Assembly: GCA_958450325.1 (NCBI GenBank)
Contig: OY288248.1
Coordinates: 45,584,005-45,648,004 of the forward strand
Reading direction: 5' to 3'
Source of the DNA: Agrostemma githago
Lineage: Eukaryota; Streptophyta; Magnoliopsida; Caryophyllales; Caryophyllaceae
DNA: 64,000 nt
The notes beneath the pieces were generated by a model. That model was not told the DNA's origin. It did no database searches and saw only the letters and a program-made list of their open reading frames with translations. The stretch's first letter is position 1. The number at the start of each line of letters is the position of its first letter. This document shows positions 10,702 to 20,806 of the stretch, piece after piece. Position numbers and translations under genes: made by a program.

Positions 10702-11709
10702 ATGTCGAAATTTAGGGGTGCCTTATCCAAGTGGATGGGTCGTCTTAAGAAATGTGACCTCGAGGTTTGTCCAAGTGATGGTTTGTCTACGATTATCGTG
10801 TTAAGGCAAGTTAAGGTTCAAGACGACTTCTTGTTGGCGTGCTTTAGTTTTTGGGATGTTAAGAATCATGTTTTTGCTTTCCCTGGAGGTAAGGTTTGTC
10901 CTCTTCTCGAGGAGCTAGATGTTATAGGCGGGTGGTGTTCGGTTCGACCTTGTGTACCCCTAGGAGATGATGCTTTTGTGGAACGGTTTCGCCATTTTTT
11001 GGATATTTCCTTGGAAGAGGCTAAAGCTTTCTTTGGGGAAGGTGGTATTGACCTAGAGTTGCTTTTTAGGACGTTCTCACATAAGGGTTCTCGTGATATT
11101 TCACCTCTGGCTTGTAGACGAGATTTTAATATTGCGGTGGCATGTTACTATCTTTTTGAGGACGCGTCGGTGCATGCAGGTTGGGGGTAATCCTTGTGTT
11201 TTGGATGTTGTAATGGGGATAGAGCACGAGTGATCACCCTCTCTACTTATTCTGGGTGAGCTTATCCTAGGTCTTGATGCTCGTGCCCGGATGCATCGTG
11301 CTCCCTTTCGGGGTTCTAAGATCATTTTGCAGGTATATCAGGGTGCTTCTTTTCCTTTTTCGTCACTTGCCTTTATTCAAAAGTGTGACATTGTGTTGTG
11401 GTTTGTGCAGGTTTGGCTACAGGAGAGGCTTGATTTGGTCGACCCTCCTCGGTCCGTCAAGGGCTATAGCTATAAAGGCTTCACGGGTCGTAAGATGGTG
11501 CAAGCATGGAACGATGCTTATACCGAGGAAGGGTGGCATTCCTACTTGTAGGCTAATGGGCGAGTTGATATCAGGTGGATAACCCCGTGGTGGCATATCA
11601 GTGGACAGGCCGAGTTTCCATTCTCATCCTCGACTCATGCTATGCAGATATTATCCTTAAGAGATCCGATTTATATTTACCCGAGCGAGTTGTCGCGCTA
11701 AATGGGTGT
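10702..11709 (+). pseudogene. DUF7745-like antisense gene, copy 1, 5' part
   Basis: The frame opens at ATG 10702 (MSKFRGALSKWMGRLKKC...) and is nearly identical to copy 2 on the minus strand (38779-39627). An extra G near 11184 shifts the frame relative to copy 2. An intron-like 78-bp segment with GTATAT..TGCAG ends precedes the VWLQERL block (about 11410). Copies 1 and 2 share an in-frame TAG after WHSYL, absent from copy 0, so both were already damaged before duplication. Element A splits the gene at the GGTGT duplication; the rest is at 20807-21227. It lies antisense to and convergent with the integrase at 22012. Confidence 0.65.
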
Positions 11710-12528
11710 TGATCCGAATCAAGAAGCTACTAAGGAGTTCAATGAAGTCACCTTAGCTCCTATTGATCTTAGTTCAGCCACACTAGCACCTCCTACCAGC
11801 TTAGTAGTGAGCCTACTACAATTGGTGAGCTAGCTCGTGTATGGGCTGATTAAAGGAGCAATTAGTCAAGGTAATTTGAAGGCATTAACTTGGGTTCACA
11901 CTCATTCAAGCATGGGGAGTGTACTGAAGTTATGAGGATGATTATGGGCTGATTGTGTTCTCATAGTTAGCTTTGTTTTTAGCTCCATGTTCACATAGTG
12001 TGCTAAGGCTGAATGCTCTTTGTTAAGCTTTGTTTTTAGCTCCTAGTTCACATAGGTTCAAGCTTTGTTTTTATCTCCTAGTTCACATAGGTTTAAGCTT
12101 TGTTTTTGTCACCATGTAGCTTTGTTTTTGTCACCATGTAGCTTTGTTTTTGTCACCCTTGACCAGCCGGTTTAAGGGTCATTTTGTAGGCTATATATAG
12201 CCATCTACTTGAATGAATAAAACATCCAATTTTCATATCAAAAACCTGAGTAAAGCTAAGCTTTCTTTTACGTCCTTGTTGTTTACAAGACAAAGTCTAG
12301 AGTTAGTCGCGTTACAAGCTCTAAACTCGCTACTTCAATCGCGTGTTTGATTTAGCACCCGCTTTGTTGAAGTATAGGTCTACTTCACCTAGCATACTAT
12401 CCTTGGTTACGGTTTATTCATCCTTAAAACTATCCTTTCATTCTGTTTTGGTTACTTGTTTACGTTCCATTTCAGAATACTAATATCCTTCACGTTTGTT
12501 GTTTCAAAGTTCATATTAACTCACATCA
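11710..12528 (+). repeat. 5' LTR of element A
   Basis: 819 bp from TGATCCGAATC to CTCACATCA. It is 22 bp longer than the 3' LTR because of one extra unit of an AGCTTTGTTTTTGTCACCAT repeat near 12115-12160. The palindromic TATA motif is at 12189-12202. The first ~120 bp are a copy of the C-terminal coding tail of the polyprotein. Confidence 0.95.
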
Positions 12529-12532
12529 TTAG

Positions 12533-12544
12533 TGGTATCAGAGC
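12533..12544 (+). other. Primer binding site of element A
   Basis: TGGTATCAGAGC four bases after the 5' LTR, complementary to initiator-Met tRNA. Confidence 0.95.
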
Positions 12545-12570
12545 TTTGGTCATCCATTTAGACGTAAAGA

Positions 12571-14244
12571 ATGGCAGGAGTGTTGAACTTTGAAGATCCT
12601 ACCTTCCTGGAACAACTAAAGAAGGCGTTGGAGAACTTCCAGCCCAAAAATTCTCGTTTCCAACCAAGGAGGGAACCGGTGGACAGGATCAAGGTAAATG
12701 AACTCCCTGAGTTTAATGGTGGTACTGACCCTGAAGTTTACTTGGAGTGGGAAAGAAACATGGAGAAGCTCTTTGACTTCAAGGATTTGGAGGACGAAGA
12801 GAGGTGCAAATACGCCATCCTAAAGCTAAGCAAAGGGGCTTCCCTTTGGTATGAAGGGCTTAAGGTACAACGCACCAGAAATGGAAAGGGTAAGATTGCT
12901 TCTTGGGAGTCCTTAAAACGTAAACTACGTAAGAGGTATGTTCCAACTACGCACAAGTTATCCTTATACAAAAAGATTGCTAACCTGGTACAAGGAAGAA
13001 TGAGTGTTAGTGAGTACATAGAAGAATCTGAGAACTTAGTTCTAATGGGAGAAGTAGAAGAAAACGAAGAAATAAAAATGGCTAGGTTCTTACGTGGGTT
13101 AAATCGTAGTATTGCTAATACGGTTGATTTATGTCCTTATTCTGATTTTGATACTTTGTGTGGGTTGTGTCTAAAAATTGAGGCACAAGGGAAAGGAAAA
13201 CATGAGGGTGAATCTAGTAAGAGTCATACTTGGTCACGAACGGATGATAGTAATAGAGTCAATCCTACTAGTACTAATCAACCCCTTGTTATTAAGAATA
13301 ACCCCGCACCCCCACCTCAATCTACCACCAAAACAACCACTGAAACTAGTCTATCTAAGGTACGTTGTTTCAAATGTCAAGGGTTTGGTCACTACAAAAA
13401 CGCTTGTCCTAACAAAAGAGTTGTGACCTTAAGGGAAGTGATCACTGTTAGGGATGAGTTATGGGAAGAGGAACAACGTATAGGGGCTGTTTTCAATGTT
13501 AATGAGGGAGAGGAAGAAGAAGAAGAAGATATTGAGGCTTACGAACCCCCGGCTTATGACACACTCTTAGTACTACGTACCCTACATGCTAACCCCATTC
13601 AACATGACACTGAACAAAGAGACCAACTATTCCATACTAAGTGTCAAGTTAAAGACAAATGGTGTAGTTTAATCATTGATGGAGGTAGTTGTACCAACGT
13701 TACCTCAACTGAAATGGTAGACAAACTAGGTCTAGCTACTACTAATCACCCTAACCCTTATGCATTACATTGGTTAAACAACGGGAACAAAGTAAGGGTC
13801 ACTAAACAAGTGAGGGTTGGCTTAACCATGGGTTCCTACGTTGATGAGGTTTTGTGTGATGTGATTCCTATGGATGCTTGTCACATACTATTAGGCCGTC
13901 CTTGGCAGTTTGATAGGGACGTAGTTCACCATGGGAGGAGGAATGAGTATGAATTGAGTGATAAGGGAAAGAAAATTGTACTCAAACCCATGACACCTCA
14001 AAACGTATGTAACATGTTAGCAAATCGAGTCGGAAAACCCAACCTCTCAATGTTTGTTAGTAAAAATGTGGAAGTACATGCTATAGAAGAGGGGGAGTTT
14101 GATACCGCCAAAACCACTAAAGAGGAACCAATTAAGATTAAGAGTGCTAGTGAAGGAAAGCAATTTGAAGAGTGGCTAAAGAAACTAGGTGTTGGCATTC
14201 CTATTAAGATACCAGCTTGTTTGACACCTAGGGAAGTCAAATGA
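12571..14244 (+). CDS. gag: Gag-protease polyprotein of element A (557 aa)
   Basis: Starts at the MAGVLNFEDP methionine shared by all Gag-type elements, 26 bp after the primer site. Residues about 55-205 are a retrotransposon Gag domain (YLEWERNMEKLF, LSKGASLWYEGL, FLRGLNRSIANTVDL). A CCHC zinc knuckle (CFKCQGFGHYKNAC) lies near residue 270. After an acidic EEEEEED linker comes a retropepsin-like protease with IIDGGSCTN and a later HILLGRPWQFDRD block. Gag forms the particle and binds RNA; protease would process it. The frame stops after ACLTPREVK, earlier than in E, F and G, where it runs on into the integrase remnant. Element A therefore encodes only Gag-protease. The closest relative here is E. 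Confidence 0.9.
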   Translation: MAGVLNFEDPTFLEQLKKALENFQPKNSRFQPRREPVDRIKVNELPEFNGGTDPEVYLEWERNMEKLFDFKDLEDEERCKYAILKLSKGASLWYEGLKVQRTRNGKGKIASWESLKRKLRKRYVPTTHKLSLYKKIANLVQGRMSVSEYIEESENLVLMGEVEENEEIKMARFLRGLNRSIANTVDLCPYSDFDTLCGLCLKIEAQGKGKHEGESSKSHTWSRTDDSNRVNPTSTNQPLVIKNNPAPPPQSTTKTTTETSLSKVRCFKCQGFGHYKNACPNKRVVTLREVITVRDELWEEEQRIGAVFNVNEGEEEEEEDIEAYEPPAYDTLLVLRTLHANPIQHDTEQRDQLFHTKCQVKDKWCSLIIDGGSCTNVTSTEMVDKLGLATTNHPNPYALHWLNNGNKVRVTKQVRVGLTMGSYVDEVLCDVIPMDACHILLGRPWQFDRDVVHHGRRNEYELSDKGKKIVLKPMTPQNVCNMLANRVGKPNLSMFVSKNVEVHAIEEGEFDTAKTTKEEPIKIKSASEGKQFEEWLKKLGVGIPIKIPACLTPREVK

Positions 14245-14469
14245 AGTCTTAAGGTATGAAGATGCTAAGAACAATGTCGTGGCTAATGCTCTATCTTGTC
14301 ACTACACACACTCATCCACTTTAGATGCAAGCACGCTTGGATTTGAGACTTTTGAAGGACTCCATGGATGCTGATGTACTCACCGAGTGCAAGGCTGGTG
14401 TTATTGGTACTTTTGATGAGTTTGTTTTGCAGGAAGATCTTCCTTTTACAGGAAACCATCTTTGTGTCC
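14245..14469 (+). pseudogene. Decayed pol remnant of element A, part before B
   Basis: Read in the right frame this resembles NVVANALSCHYTHSS, a degenerate form of the RNase H end (NVVADALSRRYTLLS in B), followed by the FDEFVLQ block upstream of the integrase zinc finger. Stops and frameshifts break it. RT and most of RNase H are missing. Confidence 0.7.
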
Positions 14470-15220
14470 TGATGTGAGTTGATATGAACTTTGAAACAAG
14501 AATGTAAAGATGGATTAGTATTCTGAAATGGAACGTAAACAAGTAACCAAAACAGAATGAAAGGATAGTTTTAAGGTTGAATAAACCGTAACCAAAGGAT
14601 AGTATGCTAGGTGAAGTAGACCTATACTTCAACAAAGCGGTTGCTAGATCAAACACTCGATTGAAATAGCGAGTTTAGAGCTTGTAACGCGACTCACTCT
14701 AGACTTTGTCTTGTAAACTACAAAGACGACAAAAGGAAGCACAAAGCTTAACTTTTACTCAGGTTTTTAATTTGCAAATTGGATGATGTTTATTCCTTCA
14801 AATGACCGGCTATATATAGCCTACAAGACCCTTAAAACCGGTTGGTCAAGGGTGACAATAACAAAGCTAAGACTAATGTGAACTAGGAGCTAAATACAAG
14901 GTTGGAGTTAAAAACAAAGCTAGTGTAAACAAGGAGTTAAAACCAAAGCTTGCACCAGCCGTGTAGTCTCTTGTGAACATGGAGCCAACACCAAAGCTTG
15001 AGTGTACACACCATGTGAACATGGAGCTAAATACGAAGTAACCAATCAGCCCATAATCAACCTTGACTTTTCTACTCCTTTATTCAGCTCCCTTGTGAGC
15101 TAACTTAGTACTTGGAGAAGACATACCACTAAGCTAGTAGGAGGAGCTAGTGTGGCTTGACTTGAGTTAATAGGAGCTAGTGTCACTTCATTGAACTCCT
15201 TAGTCTCCTTATTCGGATCA
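14470..15220 (-). repeat. 3' LTR of element B
   Basis: 751 bp, identical to the 5' LTR. The pol reading frame enters it from the internal region and stops at 15100, so 121 bp of this LTR are coding. Confidence 0.95.
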
Positions 15221-18200
15221 TCTCCTTCCCCTTGAAAAGGAATTGCCCTCAATTCTGAAATGCCATCATCGTCTAGATAGGGAGAAAGGTCCCCTATGTT
15301 GAATGTGGCATGGACTCCATAATCATCCGGTAATTCTACCTTGTAAGCATTATCATTTACCTTGGATATGATCTTGTAAGGTCCTTCAGCTCGTGGCATC
15401 AGCTTATTCTTTCTTTTGCTTGGAAACCTCTCCTTCCTCAAGTGCACCCAAACTAAGTCACCCTCTTGGAAAAGTCTTGGCTTCCTGTTCTTGTTGGACT
15501 TCCTTTTGTATGCTTCATTGACCTCCTTGATCCTTTCTTGGATTTGCTCGTGGAGTTTGATCATAGCCTTTAGTTTGGACTCCGCATCTTTGTGGACCAA
15601 CTCGTCTTTAGGTAGGGGAATCAGGTCCAAAGGCATGTAAGGATTGATCCCATATACAGCCTCAAAAGGGGAATGAGAAGTAGCATAAGTGGGGGAGCGA
15701 TTGTAGGCAAACTCAGCATGGGCAAGCTTGATATCCCAATCCTTTTGAGTCTTACTTACAAGGCCCCTTAACAACGTCCCCAAAGTGCGATTGGTAACCT
15801 CAGTTTGTCCATCTGTTTGTGGATGATGAGAAGTGCTAAATAAGAGCTTGGTTCCCACCTTCCTCCATAATGTGTTCCAAAAGTAACTAAGGAACTTTGA
15901 ATCACGATCAGAGACTATGGACTTGGGTATCCCATGTAGACGCACCACCTCCTTGAAGTATAAGTCAGCAACATTGCTAGCATCATCTGTCTTGTGGCAA
16001 GCAATGAAGTGAGCCATCTTGGAGAAACGATCTACCACCACCATGATAGCATCTTTTCCTCTAGCGGTTCTTGGTAAGGCTACAATGAAATCCATGGATA
16101 CATCTTCCCATGGTCTACTAGGAGTGGGCAAGGGCGTGTAAACTCCAGGCTTGAAGGAACTCTTGGCAAATTGGCAAGTCACACACTTGCTTACCACATT
16201 CTGGACGCTCCCTTGCATCTTTGGCCAAAAGAAGTGCTCCTTTAAGACCTCCAACGTTCTTGTAATGCCAAAATGACCTGCTAATCCTCCTCCATGAGCT
16301 TCTCTAACCAGTAGCTCTCTAATGGGATGCTTGGGTACACACAGGCGGTTTCCTTTGAAAAGAAATCCTTCCTGCAAAACAAACTCATCAAAGGCTCCCT
16401 CCTTGCATTTGGTGTAGGTTTCACCAAAGTCAGCATCATTGTTGTAGTAGTCCTTTAGAGTCTCAAATCCAAGCAACCTCACATCCAAAGTAGATAGTAA
16501 AGTGTAGCGGCGGGATAGTGCATCAGCTACTACGTTACTCTTTCCATCTTTGTATTTTGAAGAGAAGTGAAAGGATTGTAAGAATTCTACCCACTTGGCA
16601 TGCCTTGGACTTAACTTTTGTTGGCCATTGATATATTTTAAGGACTCATGATCTGAATGAAGAACAAAATGGTTAGTACGCAGGTAATGACTCCAATGAT
16701 CAAGAGCTCTTACTATGGCATAGAACTCCTTGTCGTAAGTGCAATAGTTCAGCCTTGCTCCATTGAGTTTCTCTGAGAAATAGGCAATGGGACGCTTATT
16801 TTGCACAAGAACAGCTCCAATTCCAACTCCACTAGCGTCACATTCCACCTCAAATGGTTGAGAGAAATCAGGAAGGGCTAAGATAGGAGCGGAGCATAGC
16901 TTCTCTTTAATGGCTTCAAAGGCTTCTTGGGCAGCTTTGGTCCAAACAAATGCGCCTTTCTTCAAGCACTCGGTGATGGGGCTTGTGATAGTGCTGAAAT
17001 CCTTGATAAATCTCCTGTAAAAAGAAGCCAAACCATGAAAAGACCTTACTTCTGTAATGGTGGAAGGGATTGGCCAAGTACGTATGGATTCCACTTTGGT
17101 TTGATCAACTGATACCCCTCCTTTGGATACTACGTAGCCAAGGAATACTACGCTCTCCACAAAGAAGGCACACTTCTCCTTCTTCCCGAAAAGTTGTTGT
17201 TTGCGAAGTGTGGTGAAGAGTAGCCTCAAGTGCTCCATATGTTCTTCCAAGGACCTGCTATACACAAGTATATCATCCAAGTAAACCACAATAAAGCGAC
17301 CTAGGTAGGCCTTAAGTACCTCGTTCATTAACCTCATGAACGTGCTTGGAGCGTTGGTAAGACCAAATGGCATGACCGTCCACTCATATAGTCCATGTTT
17401 GGTTTTGAAAGCGGTCTTCCATTCATCTCCCTCCCTCATTCTGATTTGATGGTAACCACTCCTTAGATCAATTTTGGAGAAGACCACCGCCCCATGAAGC
17501 TCATCTAACATATCATCTAACCTTGGAATAGGAAACCTATACTTGATGGTGATGTTGTTAACGGCTCTACTATCTACACACATTCTCCATGTTCCATCCT
17601 TCTTAGGTACTAAAAGAACTGGAACAGCACAAGGACTAAGGCTCTCCCGCACATACCCTCTACTCATCAACTCATCTATTTGTCTTTGTAATTCCTTAGT
17701 TTCTTCCGGATTACACCTATAGGCAGCCTTATTGGGTAAGGTTGATCCTGGAATGAGGTCGATTTGATGTTCTATACCTCTAATAGGTGGTAAACCAACG
17801 GGTAATTCCTCGGGGAAGACATCCTTAAACTCGTGTAACAACTCCTCTAATGGTTTTCCTCCAAGTCTATTCTCAACTTCTACGGGTTTCTCTTTAGCTA
17901 CCATGACAAATACACGTTCCCCCTCTTGTATAGCTCGCTCTACTTCATTTTCACTAGCAAAGATGGTGAGGTTGGGTCTTTTGTTCTTGCTGGAGGTCAT
18001 AGCTCTAACAGCTTGGGGAGTCATGGGTTTTAGAACGATTTTCTTTCCCTTATCCCTTAATTCATATTCATTCTTTCTCCCATGATGAACTACGTCCCTA
18101 TCAAACTGCCAAGGACGGCCTAATAGTATATGACAAGCATCCATAGGGATAACATCACAAAGAACCTCATCGACATAAGACCCCATAGTTAAGCCTACTC

Positions 18201-18621
18201 TTACTTGTTTTGTGACCTTGATTTTGTTTTCATTATCTAACCAATGTAATGCATACGGTTTAGGGTGATTAGTAGTGGTTAGACCTAACTTAGCTACCAT
18301 TTCAGTAGAGGCGACATTCGTACAACTACCTCCATTAATGATCAAGCTACACCATTTGTTGTTAACTAGACACTTAGTGTGAAAAAGTTGATCTCTTTGC
18401 TCGGTGTTGTGTGGGATGGGGTTAGCATGGAGTGTACGTAGTACTAAAACATTACCATATGTTGGGAGCTCATAGTCTTTTCCTTCTTCCTCCTTTTCTC
18501 CCAAGTAGACTTTCGGACCAGATGCGCCTATGGACTCAGAAAGTTCGTTCATCTTGCACACTGATTCTCTCTTTAGGCCTTCCAAGGAACTAACGTCTTC
18601 AAAGCTCACAACTCCTGCCAT
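15100..18621 (-). CDS. pol: Pol polyprotein of element B, lacking Gag (1173 aa)
   Basis: I chose the MAGVVSFED methionine at 18621 because it matches the start of all sister elements; the open frame upstream runs into the LTR. Residues 1-40 are a stub of the Gag start, then GEKEEEGKDYELP leads straight into protease (about 60-190). Its catalytic site reads IINGGSC, with Asn96 where all sister copies have Asp. RT spans about 300-470 with YLDD at 447-450. RNase H is about 590-705 (Asp595, Glu632, Asp657, Asp700). Integrase has the zinc-finger residues His776, His783, Cys813, Cys816 and the triad Asp844, Asp905, Glu941 with D-35-E spacing. The GPYKII and FNIGDLSPYL blocks at 1080-1117 resemble the C-terminal region of CRM chromoviruses. 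The last ~40 residues are LTR-encoded. There is no frameshift or stop. Confidence 0.95.
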   Translation of the reverse strand: MAGVVSFEDVSSLEGLKRESVCKMNELSESIGASGPKVYLGEKEEEGKDYELPTYGNVLVLRTLHANPIPHNTEQRDQLFHTKCLVNNKWCSLIINGGSCTNVASTEMVAKLGLTTTNHPKPYALHWLDNENKIKVTKQVRVGLTMGSYVDEVLCDVIPMDACHILLGRPWQFDRDVVHHGRKNEYELRDKGKKIVLKPMTPQAVRAMTSSKNKRPNLTIFASENEVERAIQEGERVFVMVAKEKPVEVENRLGGKPLEELLHEFKDVFPEELPVGLPPIRGIEHQIDLIPGSTLPNKAAYRCNPEETKELQRQIDELMSRGYVRESLSPCAVPVLLVPKKDGTWRMCVDSRAVNNITIKYRFPIPRLDDMLDELHGAVVFSKIDLRSGYHQIRMREGDEWKTAFKTKHGLYEWTVMPFGLTNAPSTFMRLMNEVLKAYLGRFIVVYLDDILVYSRSLEEHMEHLRLLFTTLRKQQLFGKKEKCAFFVESVVFLGYVVSKGGVSVDQTKVESIRTWPIPSTITEVRSFHGLASFYRRFIKDFSTITSPITECLKKGAFVWTKAAQEAFEAIKEKLCSAPILALPDFSQPFEVECDASGVGIGAVLVQNKRPIAYFSEKLNGARLNYCTYDKEFYAIVRALDHWSHYLRTNHFVLHSDHESLKYINGQQKLSPRHAKWVEFLQSFHFSSKYKDGKSNVVADALSRRYTLLSTLDVRLLGFETLKDYYNNDADFGETYTKCKEGAFDEFVLQEGFLFKGNRLCVPKHPIRELLVREAHGGGLAGHFGITRTLEVLKEHFFWPKMQGSVQNVVSKCVTCQFAKSSFKPGVYTPLPTPSRPWEDVSMDFIVALPRTARGKDAIMVVVDRFSKMAHFIACHKTDDASNVADLYFKEVVRLHGIPKSIVSDRDSKFLSYFWNTLWRKVGTKLLFSTSHHPQTDGQTEVTNRTLGTLLRGLVSKTQKDWDIKLAHAEFAYNRSPTYATSHSPFEAVYGINPYMPLDLIPLPKDELVHKDAESKLKAMIKLHEQIQERIKEVNEAYKRKSNKNRKPRLFQEGDLVWVHLRKERFPSKRKNKLMPRAEGPYKIISKVNDNAYKVELPDDYGVHATFNIGDLSPYLDDDGISELRAIPFQGEGDDPNKETKEFNEVTLAPINSSQATLAPPTSLVVCLLQVLS
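15221..15234 (-). other. Polypurine tract of element B
   Basis: The plus strand reads TCTCCTTCCCCTTG, a purine run on the element strand ending exactly at the 3' LTR. It is also coding (residues around FQGEGD). Confidence 0.85.
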
Positions 18622-18646
18622 GCTTGCGTCTAAATAGATGACCAAA

Positions 18647-18658
18647 GCTATGATACCA
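18647..18658 (-). other. Primer binding site of element B (one mismatch)
   Basis: Reverse complement is TGGTATCATAGC, whereas every sister element has TGGTATCAGAGC. Since one strand of this site is copied from the tRNA at each transposition, the T is probably a change after or at insertion. Confidence 0.85.
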
Positions 18659-18662
18659 CTAA

Positions 18663-19413
18663 TGATGTGAGTTGATATGAACTTTGAAACAAGAATGTAA
18701 AGATGGATTAGTATTCTGAAATGGAACGTAAACAAGTAACCAAAACAGAATGAAAGGATAGTTTTAAGGTTGAATAAACCGTAACCAAAGGATAGTATGC
18801 TAGGTGAAGTAGACCTATACTTCAACAAAGCGGTTGCTAGATCAAACACTCGATTGAAATAGCGAGTTTAGAGCTTGTAACGCGACTCACTCTAGACTTT
18901 GTCTTGTAAACTACAAAGACGACAAAAGGAAGCACAAAGCTTAACTTTTACTCAGGTTTTTAATTTGCAAATTGGATGATGTTTATTCCTTCAAATGACC
19001 GGCTATATATAGCCTACAAGACCCTTAAAACCGGTTGGTCAAGGGTGACAATAACAAAGCTAAGACTAATGTGAACTAGGAGCTAAATACAAGGTTGGAG
19101 TTAAAAACAAAGCTAGTGTAAACAAGGAGTTAAAACCAAAGCTTGCACCAGCCGTGTAGTCTCTTGTGAACATGGAGCCAACACCAAAGCTTGAGTGTAC
19201 ACACCATGTGAACATGGAGCTAAATACGAAGTAACCAATCAGCCCATAATCAACCTTGACTTTTCTACTCCTTTATTCAGCTCCCTTGTGAGCTAACTTA
19301 GTACTTGGAGAAGACATACCACTAAGCTAGTAGGAGGAGCTAGTGTGGCTTGACTTGAGTTAATAGGAGCTAGTGTCACTTCATTGAACTCCTTAGTCTC
19401 CTTATTCGGATCA
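18663..19413 (-). repeat. 5' LTR of element B
   Basis: 751 bp. Palindromic TATA motif at 19001-19014. Identical to 14470-15220. Confidence 0.95.
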
Positions 19414-19418
19414 TGTCC

Positions 19419-20128
19419 CAAGGCATCCTATTTCAGAGTGTATAACTAGAGAAACTCATGGAGAAGGACCAGCTGAACCTTTTGACATGACCAAGACCTT
19501 AGAGGTGCTAAAAGAACACTTCTTTTTGCTAAAGATACAAGGGATTAATCAGAACATTGGGAGCAAATACTTAACAAATCCGTTCTCAAGGAGTCCTTTC
19601 AAAACAAGGGAGTACTTACCCTTTTTCGAAATGACTCATTTCGGTGTTTGTTACCCAACGGATGAAGCTAGCAAAGGGCCTGACTTGTACTTTAGAGAAG
19701 TAATTCAGGAAAGGATCAAGGAAACCTACAAGGGAAGGTCCAACAAAAACAGAAAACAGAGATTCTTCCAAGAGGGTGACTTGGTTTTGGTTCACTTGAG
19801 AAAGGAGAGGTTTTCAAACAAAAGGAAGAACAAGTTGAAGCCACAAACAGAAGTTCCATACAAGGGAAACAACAATGCTTGCAAAATGGAATTGCCGGAT
19901 GATTATGGAGTTCATACCCCGTTCAAAGTGGGAGATCTTTCTCCTTATCTTGATGATGATGGCATTTCAGAATTGAGGACAATTCCTTTTCAAGGGGGAG
20001 GAGATGATCCGAATCAAGAAGCTACTAAGGAGTTCAATGAAGTCACCTTAGCTCCTATTGATCTTAGTTCAGCCACACTAGCACCTCCTACCAGCTTAGT
20101 AGTGAGCCTACTACAATTGGTGAGCTAG
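19419..20128 (+). pseudogene. Integrase remnant and C-terminal tail of element A, part after B
   Basis: An open frame from about 19487 keeps pieces of integrase: the TLEVLKEHFF helix, a destroyed zinc finger (KYLTN in place of KCVTC), THFGVCYPTDEA, YFREV, and then the intact C-terminal region (FQEGDLVLVHLRKERF, FKVGDLSPYLDDDG, LRTIPFQGGG). The catalytic core residues are deleted. The frame crosses the polypurine tract and ends 124 bp inside the 3' LTR with SLLQLVS. It is not joined in frame to the Gag ORF in this copy. Confidence 0.8.
19991..20004 (+). other. Polypurine tract of element A
   Basis: CAAGGGGGAGGAGA immediately before the 3' LTR start TGATCCG. The tract is inside the coding frame. 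Confidence 0.9.
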
Positions 20129-20801
20129 CTCGTGTATGGGCTGATTAAAGGAGCAATTAGTCAAGGTAATTTGAAGGCATTAACTTGGGTTCACACTCAT
20201 TCAAGCATGGGGAGTGTACTGAAGTTATGAGGATGATTATGGGCTGATTGTGTTCTCATAGTTAGCTTTGTTTTTAGCTCCATGTTCACATAGTGTGCTA
20301 AGGCTGAATGCTCTTTGTTAAGCTTTGTTTTTAGCTCCTAGTTCACATAGGTTCAAGCTTTGTTTTTATCTCCTAGTTCACATAGGTTTAAGCTTTGTTT
20401 TTGTCACCATGTAGCTTTGTTTTTGTCACCCTTGACCAGCCGGTTTAAGGGTCATTTTGTAGGCTATATATAGCCATCTACTTGAATGAATAAAACATCC
20501 AATTTTCATATCAAAAACCTGAGTAAAGCTAAGCTTTCTTTTACATCCTTGTTGTTTACAAGACAAAGTCTAGAGTAAGTCGCGTTACAAGCTCTAAACT
20601 CGCTACTTCAATCGAGTGTTTGATTTAGCACCCGCTTTGTTGAAGTATAGGTCTACTTCACCTAGCATACTATCCTTGGTTACGGTTTATTCATCCTTAA
20701 AACTATCCTTTCATTCTGTTTTGGTTACTTGTTTACGTTCCATTTCAGAATACTAATATCCTTCACGTTTGTTGTTTCAAAGTTCATATTAACTCACATC
20801 A
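20005..20801 (+). repeat. 3' LTR of element A
   Basis: 797 bp, same ends as the 5' LTR and followed by the GGTGT duplication. Confidence 0.95.
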
Positions 20802-20806
20802 GGTGT

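Larger units (their letters stand above)
14470..19413 (-). mobile_element. Element B: CRM-like Pol-type retrotransposon, intact and very young
   Basis: LTRs 14470-15220 and 18663-19413 are both 751 bp, and I found no difference on reading them through. Duplication TGTCC (14465-14469 and 19414-19418). The internal region holds one uninterrupted ORF for protease, RT, RNase H and integrase but no Gag domain. Identical LTRs mean very recent insertion, which needed Gag from elsewhere. B sits inside Gag-type element A. Confidence 0.97.
11710..20801 (+). mobile_element. Element A: CRM-like Gag-type retrotransposon, hosting element B
   Basis: LTRs 11710-12528 and 20005-20801 are flanked by the duplication GGTGT (11705-11709 and 20802-20806). 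The uninterrupted target is present in copy 2 near 38630. Inside are a Met-tRNA primer site, gag and protease, a decayed pol remnant, a polypurine tract and the C-terminal tail. Reverse transcriptase, RNase H and the integrase core are absent, so A is non-autonomous. Pol-type element B is inserted in its remnant in the opposite orientation. Confidence 0.95.

Noticed and set aside
12533..12544. tRNA-like sequence near the LTRs
   Set aside because: Only 12 bases complementary to a tRNA 3' end: a primer site, not a tRNA gene.
12738..13019. Antisense ORF of 93 codons inside gag, seen in several copies
   Set aside because: It recurs only because gag itself is conserved; it is a shadow frame with no known pattern.
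18622..18849. Upstream extension of B's ORF into the 5' LTR (MFDLATALLK...)
   Set aside because: It crosses the primer site and U5; in sister elements the same stretch is in another frame or stopped before MAGV, so it is an accident of an open frame.
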